The notes under the pieces: model-generated
The model's input: only the letters and a program-made list of their open reading frames with translations
The model's database searches: none
What the model was told of the DNA's origin: nothing
Position numbers and translations under genes: made by a program
In this document: positions 36,450 to 48,119 of the stretch, piece by piece
How positions within the stretch are numbered: the stretch's first letter is position 1
How the letters are laid out: each line of letters begins with the position of its first letter
NCBI GenBank assembly: GCA_025201805.1
Contig: MU619332.1
Span: 1-64,000 of the forward strand
Origin: Parasitella parasitica
Lineage: Eukaryota > Mucoromycota > Mucoromycetes > Mucorales > Mucoraceae
DNA length: 64,000 nt
Reading direction: 5' to 3'

Positions 36450-38595
36450 GTTTTCTTGTTTAATTCTCAAGAGCTTATTTGAGTGAATCGATTCATATTT
36501 ATATCAGTTTCAAAAATCTGATCTTTTTGACCGATGACGAATTCAGACCCTTAATAAGGTATCAAACCTATATTTGTCATTGTTGATAGAGGCTCAGGAA
36601 AGGGGTACGTAACATATTTCCTATTCAGCACATATTCACCATATCAAAAGATATCTCATACGCCTCAGCTCACGAAAATTCCTTGATATATCTGGGTCAT
36701 GTATTACCCATTATTCCTTGGCTGCACACCCATAGCTCTACTTAGCCTTCATCTGAAGGCATTTTTTTTTTTTTTTTTTTTACTTTTCTCAGTGTAAAAT
36801 ACTACGTAAAACTCAATTTAAAATCAAAACTGCTTTTGAACTTTTTTAATAACACAGGTATAACGCATTGGATTCATTGTAACGGTTTGTTCAGGAACAC
36901 TCAGATAAAATAATTGCAAAAAAGAGAAGGTGAGCTCTACTTTGTTGAATTTAACCTCGATCGCCAAAAATAAGTTGATTAGTAACAATTATGATGTCTT
37001 GTTTTAGCAAATTTTTGAGAGGTATTTATTTGTTGGCAAAATTACCCATCATAATTTGAACAGATGTCAAAATCATAAAGTTAATCAGATGTAAAAACCT
37101 ACAGCTTTCGGAAACAAAGATAATAATAACGCTGATCAATGAAGATAAGAATCGTCGCACTAGCAGGTTAATTGCCAATTATTTGCAATTGTCAGGCTAT
37201 GCAGCAATATTTCACGGACAAAGAAGAATTATTTTACGCTTAATAAAACGTGTGCCTTAATATACCGATACAGCGGCGGTACATAATTTGGTTAATTCAA
37301 AAAAGAATAAACTTATTAAATGAAGACATTATGTGTAAAAATGAAAATTATAGGTATACATGCCCGGATTGATTTCATATTAATAATCATGGAAAAAAAA
37401 AAAAGTTTTTGCCACTATACACTTTTTAGTAGGCACATCGCCCAGTGGAAACCAAGTTGTGCTCAGATAGTGATGATCACGCATATTTTCATGGCGCACA
37501 AGACAAGGTTTATTTTGCTCTTTATCGAAGCTATCAGCGATTATATACAATTTTCATGTGGTTTCTGTACTGTTATTATAGATATCGATGTCTTTATTGG
37601 TGAAATTATTTTTATTAGAAAGCGCTGAGCTTTTTCCATGTTTTCCAGATTATTAGATCTATTCGTTTTAGCAGAGGTTATGACCAAAATGTTCGTTAAT
37701 AATGAAAACAAAAGAAATTTCACAACATTATGAATTTATAAATATTTATCTGAACTTGCTTTTTAACAATGAAGAGATCCGTAATAAAAGTTAAACATGT
37801 ATATGTATATATATTACATGAATATAAAATTTTCTGTAGCAATGGGGGATAGTATGCTCTGCATCACGTTTTTAGTAACTTTCGAACAATTACGAGAATT
37901 TCTCCTAAATTTTAAGGTTTTGTAGAAAATTGTGATTTCCAGTGTATTCATCATCGATTCTTAATATACTTGAGAACAAAGGAAGCTATAATAGTTGTAC
38001 CTACAATAAAAAAATTTCATGGTAATATATCCATTTCTGCCCGCAATTTGTATTGAAGTTCAGTGTACTATAAGATTTCAAATATGCAGTAATCGTGAGT
38101 TTTTCTCTAGTTTTCGCTATGGGGTTTTGCTTGTAGGTAATGGTTGGAATGTATTTGCTGCTATTTATTAATAGTATACTGTAAATAAATTAAGATCAGG
38201 ATCATATTGATGGTGTCTCTGCTGCATAGTTCATCTACTAGTACCAGATAGATCTAATTGAATGAATGGCATACATATGGAACTAATATCTGGTGATTAT
38301 CTGTGTGTTCAATTTAAAATGCACTTGTATCTAGTTGCAAAGCAAAGCGTCTTTGCGGCAACATGCAATTTTATGCCGGAGTATCACAACAAGATGCCCA
38401 GGTGTTCAAACTCTGTCATTACAGGAAAAAGTTACTGAAACGATGCGTTTATTTTAATATGTATGTTTTTTAATGAGTTTGGTGTCATATATATATATAT
38501 ATATGTATGTATGCATGTATATAACGTTCAATAAAGAGTTGATGAATGGAATAACAATCTAAAGAACGATATGAATGACTTCAACAGGAATTTGC
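36450..38595. other. Long intergenic region, no gene seen
   Basis: 2.1 kb, very AT-rich. A T-run lies near 36764-36781 and a (TA)n tract near 38488-38502. Only short ORFs without recognisable domains (for example 37320-37628). Confidence 0.45.
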
Positions 38596-39132
38596 TCAGA
38601 TCTTTTGGGTCTTTTGGAGTGTTTTTTTGGCATGACGTTTACGATGTCTTTTCCCAACATGAGTATCATACTGAACAACATCGTCTTCTTCTTCATCGTC
38701 ATCTGAAGGCTCGTCATCTGCAGTAGATGCCTCTTCAATTTGTACTTTTGTATCAAAGGTATCCTCGTCCATATAAGCTTCTTGTTCTTTATCATCCAAA
38801 ATCTCGATAACCGAAGTGTTTAGCAGGCTGGGAAACCAATGGTATTCAATATCAGACTCGGATTCCGTCTCTGAGCCTTCATCCTGAGAGTCCATCAAAG
38901 AATAAAAGTCATATCTGGTAAGAGAATCATCGTCTGAGATTTCATAGTTTTGAGTTGACTCCAATGCTAATCCATTAAGCTCGTTTTCAGATATTTCACG
39001 GACTACGACTGAAGAAGAAGTGCCATTTTCTGAGGATGATGTAGTGGTTCTTGTGGTCGATATTGTATGCGTTTGGCCTCCTGAAGTTTTAGTAGTAGTT
39101 GTTCGCGAAAAGGATTGAAAGTGATAGCTCAT
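38596..39132 (-). CDS. Acidic low-complexity protein, function unknown
   Basis: Single exon, 178 residues. An N-terminal Ser/Thr-rich stretch (about 8-45) is followed by an acidic body with repeated Asp/Glu clusters and a strongly basic tail (KRHRKRHAKK) that could be a nuclear localisation signal. No domain recognised. Coding potential is supported by length, amino-acid bias and a clean ATG; a shared promoter region with RPP30 is excluded, as both genes read leftward. The gene starts 158 bp after the RPP30 stop. Confidence 0.6.
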   Translation of the reverse strand: MSYHFQSFSRTTTTKTSGGQTHTISTTRTTTSSSENGTSSSVVVREISENELNGLALESTQNYEISDDDSLTRYDFYSLMDSQDEGSETESESDIEYHWFPSLLNTSVIEILDDKEQEAYMDEDTFDTKVQIEEASTADDEPSDDDEEEDDVVQYDTHVGKRHRKRHAKKTLQKTQKI

Positions 39133-39290
39133 TTTGTATTGTTCAAAAGGAAGAAAGGAATATCATAAAGCATGGGACTAAAACTTGAAGGGTTTTGAGC
39201 AATAATGCTAGACATGTATGAAGCACCAATCTCCGCGTCAAATATTGTGTTTCGTTCTTTACGTCACATGAACATGCAAGACATGATGGT

Positions 39291-40267
39291 TTATTTCACA
39301 TTTGATCGACTATGTAGCAGCTGTTGGCAGTGCTTTTCTACTGTGAATTTAGCTTTATCGTTAGGAAATCCGATAGATTTAGCGCTAAAGAGTATTGTCA
39401 TCAGCAGATATCAAGTACAACAAGATGTCAGACTTACAAATAAAAGATATCCGCAGGACTACGGATCTCGGATACTATTTGTGCCTCGCTTGAAATGATT
39501 ACATGTTGACCTTGAGTATATTCGAACAGCTGTTTTGCCAATTGCTCAGTATATGTTCTAGCTTGATTATCTAAGCAATGGCTCAGCAACAGTCTAAAGA
39601 ATGAGGTAATATGCCAAAATATTTACCTCGAATAGCAGGAGCATAACATATCTCAAAATAAATATTTTTTTGTAATGCGTTCTTGATATCGACAGAGTTT
39701 AATTCAAATGACAAACGCTCGTCAACATGGAGAGATATAATGTCGATTTGATCTGACTGACAAGCTGCATGAAACTCATCGTAATCGTTTGTTCGAAGGG
39801 CAATTAAATCAAATTGTTCTCTCAAATCAGCAATTTGTTTCTATAGATACAGATTCGAATGTCAGTGGGGTAACCACGGCAACCTGCAATCAAAAGTTAT
39901 CGTCTTACGGGATCTATTGTTTCAATGGTAGCCCGTTTGTAACATGTCAAGGGATGCTTTGAATTCAATATGGAAGGATCAAATATACTTTCGTCGATTG
40001 GCTTTGGTATCTTGATTAGTGATATAAGGGTTAATACTGCAGCATTTCCTTTTCCAATGATAAGCCGCTCGGCCTTACTTTTGATTCTATTGTGTAGTTT
40101 AGAGCGACTGTAGCTTCATTTACTAGCAAATGCAGTTGTTAGTTTGATTTTTTCTTTCAGCTACGGGGTTAGTTACATTGTGCCAGGCGTGATAGTATTA
40201 GCTTTAATTTGTCAATGGTTGAAGGGTCAGTTTGTCCTGAGCATGGTATATTAAGGTCGCAATGCAT
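39291..40267 (-). CDS. rpp1: RNase P/MRP subunit p30 (Rpp30/Rpp1)
   Basis: Six exons on the minus strand: 40177-40267, 40079-40122, 39909-40010, 39627-39840, 39438-39570, 39291-39384; 225 residues. It opens MHCDLNIPCSG. The p30 family blocks are clear: VALNYTIES, FDLIALRTNDYDEFHAACQ, DIISLHVDERLSFEL, IYFEICYAPAIRD, then VIISSEA and IRSPADIFYL. The fold is a PHP-like TIM barrel that binds the RNA of RNase P (tRNA 5' processing) and RNase MRP (rRNA processing) in nucleus and nucleolus. It is somewhat shorter than human p30 (268) and lacks a basic C-terminal tail. All five introns are 53-68 bp and phase-consistent. Confidence 0.94.
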
Positions 40268-41477
40268 TTTTATTGATGGCAATAAAAAACATGCAATTAG
40301 AAAGATTTTTCCTACATTTTGTTAGTTTATGTGGCTTGCTAAGCCATTTAAACTTTTTTGATACCCCTTTGCCAAAGATGCATTATTCCCAAAATGAATC
40401 ATATCTAAATCATGGAATTTGGCTCCTCTTTGATATTGCTGATATTGATGCTATTGTTGCTGTTGTCAATGGCTTGAATATTTCATGAATTTGAATCCTA
40501 TAAAAGAGGGAGATATTTGTACATGAGCACAAAAATGGCGTTAACAAACTGTGCCCATCGAAATGTACTGTGAAACTATTTGTGTAATGAATCATATATG
40601 ATGAGTGGATGTATCTACATAGTAGGTATTTTTTCCTTTTTTATGTTTATATACATATAGAGACATCTTATCATATACCACTTTATCTATATTTCGGATT
40701 ACCTATTATGCCGTATAATCTGTTTTTTTTTTTTTGAATACTTGTTGATTCAATAAATTTCTGTCCAACCATCTGAATGTCACAGAGTTATACGATCCCA
40801 AAAATGGCGTTGCACTGAGCTGAAATGCTTTACATGGTGATACTGTATGTAAATTTGGTAAATCTGGGCCAAAAAAAAATTTTTTTGAGGAGCTGAACCT
40901 GTGCCAAACAGGGCGCTGAGGTAACTAAAAATCAAGGAGAAGATCATTGTATTGATAAAGCATAATCCGTCAATGGTAAGAATAACAAGACCCAAGGGGG
41001 TATGATTTGCAAGGGTGATGCAACTAGATGGTTCTGTTGCAAAAGCTATCCTTGTTTTCAGTTTTGAACAGAAAGCTGGACAAATGTAAAGAATGCGTGT
41101 GTTTTACTAAACTGCACAAACAAATACATGTTTGTGTTATGTGAAAATCATCGATATTTGAAAGGAGTTGTCTAAATGCATGCACGTATGAGGAGAATCA
41201 TACACCACTATGACACATGTAACAGCGAGGCGTAAATGTTAGTTTAAGCATACTTGTATAGACGGTTATAGCCTATTGCATGTTTTGCCAGGCGGTGTGC
41301 CTACATGCATGTATACATTGCATTGTATTTTAGGGATATATGAATAAAAAAGATAATCCAAATTTTGTTTTATTAAGGATGAAAATAGGTTAAAATAGTA
41401 GAGAAATTAAAAAAGAAAAGTATTAAATGAGAACTGGTATGATTGAAAGGGAGGGTCATTGAGGCATTGCTTCAAAC
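40268..41477. other. Intergenic, no gene seen
   Basis: 1.2 kb of AT-rich DNA with short ORFs only, and a mixed A/T homopolymer near 40870. Nothing recognised. Confidence 0.45.
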
Positions 41478-42185
41478 TTAGTTGATGCGTCCAATAGGCA
41501 AGGTGAAGTAAGAGGATTGCTTGGTCAACAAACCTGACAAAGCGTTATACCAAGCAATCAAGGCAGTAACAACACCAAGAGCACCACCGGCAACAGTGCA
41601 AGGAGTAGATTCGTTCATTTTACCGGCAGTCAACATGATGAATGTGATGAACAAGAAGAAGAAGAGAGAAATGAGACCAACATTGGAGCGATGAGAGGCA
41701 ATTAACATAATGCCGGTGAAAATAGTCCAACCCATAAGATAATAACCGAGAGATCTGTCCAAAAGCTTGGTATCTGAGCCGTAGCTTCCTACAATGTTGG
41801 CTCCAGGAATGAAGATCATACCAAAAGACAACCAGAAACCACCATAGCTTGAAAATGCAGTAGCACCGAATGTGTTTCCTGTCTTGAATTCCCACATACC
41901 AGCCAAGAGCTATGAATAGATATGAATATACAAACAAATAACATGCTAAATATTCCAGTAATTTACCTGAACAAGACCACCGTAGAAGAAGGCAAGACCA
42001 GTTACAACGCCATGAGGGCCGCTGGGAGATACACCAGCACCGGCATTGTGGAGTGACAAGACGAAGGTAGTTAAGGCAAACCCACAGAGACCCAAAGGAC
42101 CAGGATTAGCAATAGTAGGTGCTGCGACTACTGGAGGAGTGGGAGCAACTTGGTACTTGGATTCGACATCTTGTTGTTCAGACAT
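41478..42185 (-). CDS. Acetate transporter family protein (Gpr1/Fun34/YaaH; Ato type)
   Basis: Two exons, 41967-42185 and 41478-41909, 216 residues, with a 57-bp intron. The signature NPGPLGL (family NPxPLGL) lies at about residue 27 at the start of the first of six membrane helices. Other helices include [42 protein letters not shown] and [14 protein letters not shown]. Family members move acetate, succinate or ammonium across the plasma membrane, often under carbon-source control. The long (over 500 bp) upstream region is consistent with complex regulation. Confidence 0.93.
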
Positions 42186-42720
42186 TTTGGTTATAATTTG
42201 TTGATCTGTACTTTTTGTTCTGATTTGATTGAATTGGACTTTTTTTTTTATTTGTTAGATAAAAAAGAGAGAAAGAAAGATCTGTGGGGGACAGAAACTG
42301 ATGTGGATGAGGGGGTATTTATATCTTATTCGAGAAAAACCTTCTTTGGTTGCATACATTTTACAAGCCAAATTTGGTCATTTTTTATGGGGGGTGATTG
42401 AGGAGAACACACATACAGAGCGGATACAAATAAAATAAGGCCCTCTCTCCCCCCCCCCCACCTCCCTCGCCAGCAAAAGATTAGAGATTTATTCAAGTTG
42501 GTACAACTTTAAATTTGATAGTATATTATATTATATGTGGGAAAAAGCCAACTCCACATCCTCCTTGAACGTACCAATTCGTAATTTTAATATATAACAA
42601 TAAACTTGCTCTGTGCTCTCTATTGTATTAAAATTATGAATAATTGGCAACTTTTTTATAGTTTACGTACTAAAGCGCAGGAATTACACAAAAAAGCCAA
42701 CAAAACGCGAAGGCGAAAAA

Positions 42721-43330
42721 CTAGTTTAACTTTCTAAACAAAGGAATTTTGGTCGGAAGTACCTCCAAATCTGGATCTTCTCCCGTCCAATTCGGTAAGT
42801 ATCTGTGCCTCCAATGATTCCAAAGATTCATAGCACAGCAACCAGTCAATTTGCGTGTGAACCCATCTTCTCGATGTTGAGAAGGACCATGTCCGTTCTA
42901 TGGGAAAAAAAAAGCTTTTTTTAAAAAAAGGAAAAGCAGGTTTAAGAGAGTCTCAATAATGAAATAGAAAAAAAACAACAACAACAAAAAAAAAAAAGAA
43001 AAACTCTATCGTAGATTGCAATGTGTCAAAAGGAAATGTAATCGATTTACATTTTCTAACCGCGGTAGCATTCCCTTCTCTGGTAAAAATGCCATTTTAA
43101 AGATAAAGAAGACAAGAGATAGAGGGTGGGTGTTTTTTGCCCATGTGCGCTCACCGAAAAAAACAGAGTCTTGGTAGCACGTTTCTTGGGAATTATCTCC
43201 CTTGTAACACTGGAAAAGATCCTTCTCGGATTTTTCATATATAACGAGTAAAGGTATACTTGGCAGCACGTATATTTGCCGTAACATTGGATATTCTTAC
43301 TTGCCGTAAAATGATGTTGATTCGTCTCAT
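42721..43330 (-). CDS. Candidate small spliced gene (about 68 residues)
   Basis: ATG at 43330 opens 10 codons (MRRINIILRQ) to a good GTAAGA donor at 43300. A 403-bp pyrimidine-rich intron ends TTTCCCATAG, and exon 42721-42897 gives 58 codons including blocks such as NLWNHWRHRYLPNW, ending LFRKLN. Phase is kept. The same terminal exon is also open in a second frame (to a TAG at 42734) if a middle exon at about 43150-43207 is included, so the reading frame is unsettled. The block is clearly less AT-rich than its surroundings and bounded by strong splice signals, which is why I list it. No family recognised. Confidence 0.42.
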
Positions 43331-45453
43331 GGTAACTTTGTGATAATGAACATGGGACAAAAAAAAAAATTTTTTTTTTTTCTTGTCAGGATAATATTGA
43401 TGTGAAAAGCATTTTGAACCAAACAAACCAATTTCTATGTTTTTACATATTTGGATTGAGGTATCACATCCTTCCCTTGCTATTCACGCATTCTTTTTGG
43501 TGAGAAAAAAAAACTAAACGATTCCATGGATTCCTCTATAATATCTCTGGACAATATGAATGTATGACAGCGATAACTTTGTACCACGGCAATAAACTTT
43601 ATCTTTACATTTTACCCCACATTCGAATAGCACAAGTCGTACAGATACACATAGAATTCTCTTTGTTTTCGTGGTGATATTAGATGCCCTGCCTTGTTTT
43701 GTATGGTTTCATTTTTACCCCAGGATTTTTCTTAAAATTGGACATATGTGTGTGTGTGTGAGAAGACTCATATTGAAGGAAACGCTTCTTTGTAACAGGT
43801 TACCTGTTGTCATGGATTATAGTAACCAATGTCATTTCTAGGGATTACATTATCTCCACAAGCACAACTTTACTTTTTTCGTTTGTATACATGTATTCAT
43901 TCGCATCAAATCACACGTCTCCACTAAAATAAAGACTCATATGATGAAAAAAAAACGAATAATGAATAGATTTGACTGCAAATTTTGATGGCATTTCTCC
44001 TAGAGAAAATGTGTTTTTTACGTCTATTATTTGAATTTGCGTATTGTAACTAGACTTAACAACGCTTGATGCGGTTATTTTCCTTATTCTCTAGAGCTTA
44101 ATGTACATATCAAGTGTAAGGAATCTTGGTCAGAATGTATGCAACTATTTACAGATACATAATGTTTTGTATTCGCGAATACACATCATGCAGATATGCG
44201 AATGTGAACATTGCACCATTTCTGAAATTCAGTCGTATGATTTTTCTGTATACAAACATGGCGTTTTCGGTCGTTTTCCATGCATATAATTTAGAATACA
44301 TGTTCTGTAGTAAATAAACAATGAGATATCGCACTCCTGTTGAAGACTTCACACATGTCTTCGTAAGCGATAATATGTATGTATGCAATCAAACCACATT
44401 TCTTGATAATGAGCATATAAATTAGAGTCGTATCATGCATCTGCTATATACTTTGCATTTTTGTCATGTGCAGTTTTTATTACAACTCTTCTTTCATTGT
44501 ATGAATATCCCATGACAGTATACCTGCTTAAAAAAACATAGGAGTTTAATATTGCTTTTTGATGTTTCTAGTAAGTACCTTATCATCTTCAAAATACTAT
44601 GACTATTTGGCTGTATCTATTGCTGGTATATAGACATACATCATTAGCACGTGCTATGAAAGAGGAAAAATAAATCTGACGGTATACACACATATGAAAG
44701 AAGTCTGAGGTGAGCTAATCGGTATATACAAATTGCTAAATATATCTTCGGTAAAAGCCTTTACGTTATAATGCTGCATCAGAATTGCATGTACCTGGAC
44801 TCCGTTAATGAATCAAGCTTTCCGTGATCAAAGGATTTCAGAACGTATTAGGAGAGATAGAATAGGACTTATTCGTGTCGTTTCCGAATGTTCAAAATTG
44901 ACATGATTTGAAAGTTACACACATGCATGCGATGGCAAACATGGCATGTACGTGTGATTATGGGTGAAAATTGAAAATGAGCACTTGTAAATCGCAAAAG
45001 TTCTGTATTTGACGCGACGTCATTTCCCGAATCTTCCAACTAACACGATTTGCTTTCCTTGGATTTATGCAGCTTGGATTTGAGAGAAGCTATTTGATAG
45101 GCTACCAGTAACACACATAGTGCGCCCTGAAATTTTTCCATAGTTACAACAATAAGGATGAACTGATTTTGAATGCCATTTTCTTCGTATCACATCAAGA
45201 TAATTGCCTTGCCACACTCAACAGCAATGTCTGACAATGACCAAATTCAGAATGTATGTATTTACGCAGTTTCTTATAAAGTAAAATTGAACATTTACAA
45301 TTTAAGCTTACATGATGCAAAGGTGCACAGATTTTTTTTTATATCTAGATATCGCATGAAAAAAAGGCGATAAAGTGGGTAATATTGTTGATTGATACAA
45401 GTAAAAATTATAGAAACAAGGATTTTGATAAATGTAAAGTATGTGTGCTAGTT
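43331..45453. other. Long intergenic region, no gene seen
   Basis: 2.1 kb, AT-rich, with a short (TG)n near 43748. Short ORFs only; none resembles a family. Confidence 0.45.
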
Positions 45454-46835
45454 TTACCAAGCAAGCCCACCTTGAAATTCCATGCACCCTAAACCCTGTT
45501 CATAGATCTTGTAATTTAATAGACCCCATTCATTTTCATTGTTCATGTAAACACTTTCGCCACGTTCAATCTTGCCCATGTCTATGTTTGTATTATCGTT
45601 GATAGCCTCTTTGTTACTTTCCCATATATTGGCGTGTTCTTGATGGCAAGTAAAACCAGGCTTGACATAGACAACTGGGATTTTCTTTGTCCAAGCAGCA
45701 GTGCAAATGAATTCAATATCCATCCTATTTGCAAGGAGTTAGAGTAGTTGTACAAAGGAGAGGCAAGCAAATAAAGAATATTTACCATGCAACGCCTCCT
45801 GCTTCTCTGTACCCTCTTGGGATTTTCCATGTATCTCTGTGAGCCATAGTAAAATCACCAGCTTGATCAGCGACTTCAAGGATGTTCATAGTGGTGGTCC
45901 TATCTTCGATTTCAGGGTTGTTCCTGCTTGTCACTGTAATTGGAGGAGGTAATGTGTAGTTCCCCCAATTTTGTTCACCCAATACACAGCTGTTATAAAT
46001 TGTATCGTCACTGGGGAATGCCTCCAAATTTACAATGGAAGGTGGCAAATTGTCGTGGATGTTGTGGTGGTCTTGATGTTGTACATAAATTGTATCTTTT
46101 TGAAATACTCGTGATTTAATAGCGTTATGGAAATTGTGAGACCATATATCGTCTTGGTTGGTGCAGACAACGAATTCACCTCTTGCAAATCGAATACCAA
46201 CGTTTTTTCCTTCAAATTCATGTAATGGTGATTTACCACGGTTCTGTATGATTTCATGAAGCGAGTTGGGTATTGTAATAATCCTATATTTCAAATATTT
46301 GGAGCCTCTAAATCTCTACGTGTAACCCGAGTTAATCGCTTTCACTCTCAAAGTACATTTATCCTTTCTTACAAAAGCATCGATCACTCTTCTACGATTT
46401 TCAGGTGGATTCCATTCTACAATCAACAGCTCAATCCTCTCTTGAGTTTTCTCTGCCAAAATATAGGCAGAATCAATAAAATTTTGAAGGCGATGTTGCT
46501 GCCCGCTGCAGAACAGGAGGTTACTTTTTCTCTGGTTCACCGAGAAACTCTCTAGTTACTTACCCAGCATAATTATCGACTCTGGTAACGATTACAATAG
46601 AAAGATATTCAGAGGGTGTTTCTCCTGGATCCAGACATGACTCCCATTCTTGTCGTGTTAATTGAATCTGATCCACTTGTGCTGTATCTTCAATGATACC
46701 GGCGGGTTTCTTTCTAGTTACTGCTGTTGCGTTTCTGCTAGTTGTAGACATGTCATAGATGAAAAACAAGGATACTAGGGTGAACAAGATAATTGCTGGT
46801 AGCAATATACGTTTGTTGGTAGCGAGATGCTTCAT
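45454..46835 (-). CDS. Type II membrane protein, glycosyltransferase-like
   Basis: Four exons on the minus strand: 46564-46835, 46373-46505, 45786-46315, 45454-45724; 401 residues. A short cytoplasmic N terminus, one membrane anchor (about 11-28, LLPAIILFTLVSLFFIY) and a lumenal domain. That domain begins with a nucleotide-sugar-type strand YLSIVIVTRVDNYAGG and continues with IELLIVEWNPPENRR, VGIRFARGEFVVCTNQDDI (a DxD-like acidic motif) and AGDFTMAHRDTWKIPRGYREAGG. The pattern resembles GT-A-fold enzymes of the Golgi; donor and acceptor are unknown. Introns are 57-61 bp and in phase. The adjacent decayed gene may be from a similar pathway. Confidence 0.8.
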
Positions 46836-47067
46836 TTATTTTCACAGCTCTCAGCTCTCGAGATAAAGAAAGAGAGGAAAGAAAAGCAAGGGACTAAGGA
46901 GGACGTTTTATTGGTCTAGTCATGAGAAACGAAGCTAAAGAAAGGTAGTCATCCACGATCTACTGGGTTTTGAAGGGCAAATTTTTTAATGAATCAAGAT
47001 GATGATGATGAAAAAATCATAGATTAAACAGTTGGTAAATACAATTTTGAAAAATGTACTTTATTTG

Positions 47068-47811
47068 TTAAAGACATCGTTCTTCGTTTAGGCATTTGGC
47101 CCAAAAGGCCTCTGCATGCCTTACCCTAAAATGAAGAGATCTCTGTTTGTCATATATAGCCTTTTTCCTACCATTTGACTTTACACCGTTGATAAGCAAC
47201 GCTTTTGCACCATCCAACAAAACGCAGCCAGCAAAGAGCTGTGATACAGCATATTTAGATTATGGACTATCGACCCAGTCAATGTTTGCATTATTTGATA
47301 TGTCCTCGTCTATTTTCAAGTACCACTTTGTTCTGTAGAATGTTGGAAATACGGGAATTAGTGTGATGGAAAAGTTATTTCTCAGTAGATAGTAGCTGTG
47401 TTTGACGTTTTCATTGTAATCGGTTAAAACTTTATCAAGTCCGTGTGCAGTAAGTATTTTTATAGCTGAACCCCAAGAAACCAGCAGCAATAACAGTTGA
47501 ATTTCCTTTTGTTAAAATCATGTCTAGAGTCAAAGGAAACACTATTGCTGGTACTATTGCTGGTTTCAAGCCTACGGGATTTCTCGAAATCAAAAAGTTT
47601 ATCATCAAGAAGCATATCCATTCTGGATTCGAACGCTCTTGATGCCCCCTTGAACAGCTCTGAAAACCAACTTTTTGAGCACCGGATTTTGCATTTTTAT
47701 ATTTTTGGAACCAGTTGAAAGAAGAGGCATTATTGACCCCTCGGCTAAGGTCCCTTCAGCAAAGAATTTTCTCGAAAATACTTTGAATAAGGCAAGATGC
47801 AAGTATTTCAT
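47068..47811 (-). pseudogene. Interrupted gene, possibly glycan-related
   Basis: Gene-like pieces on the minus strand. An N-terminal block starts at the ATG at 47811; a second block runs from an acceptor at 47465 and reads KILTAHGLDKVLTDYNENV and TKWYLKIDEDIS. The frame then hits TAA at 47260-47262 but continues open after it (SKYAVSQLFAGCVLLDGAKA) to a donor at 47171. A final exon, 47068-47111, reads EAFWAKCLNEERCL and stops. The frame continuing past the TAA suggests a recent nonsense mutation. The link between first and second blocks is not resolved. A 36-bp intron could in principle remove the stop, but it would be shorter than any other intron here. Confidence 0.45.
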
Positions 47812-48119
47812 ATCATTAGAGCGATCAAAAAGAATCCCTTAAATTTTCAGAAATTAAAAGGGAGGCATCCTCCTTCCTTGAATTCATAACATGTAAAAAA
47901 CTTTATTATCAAGCTCTCTTGAGCCAAGGATCCTCCTCCCCCCCCCCTCCCATGATACCTATTTGAACTTTTTGGTTTAATTTGATTCATATTCGAGTTT
48001 ATTTGACATTATGAGTAATTTAATAAACCTAAAAGGTCGACATTGACTGAAAGAAAGGTATTTAAGCAGGCAGCGTTTGAGTCTTCTTCTTTTCGTTAAA
48101 ACCGTATATATACATACAC

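Noticed and set aside
47610-47660. GTTCGAATCC, a tRNA B-box-like word
   Set aside because: No matching A box or acceptor stem at the proper distance on either strand.
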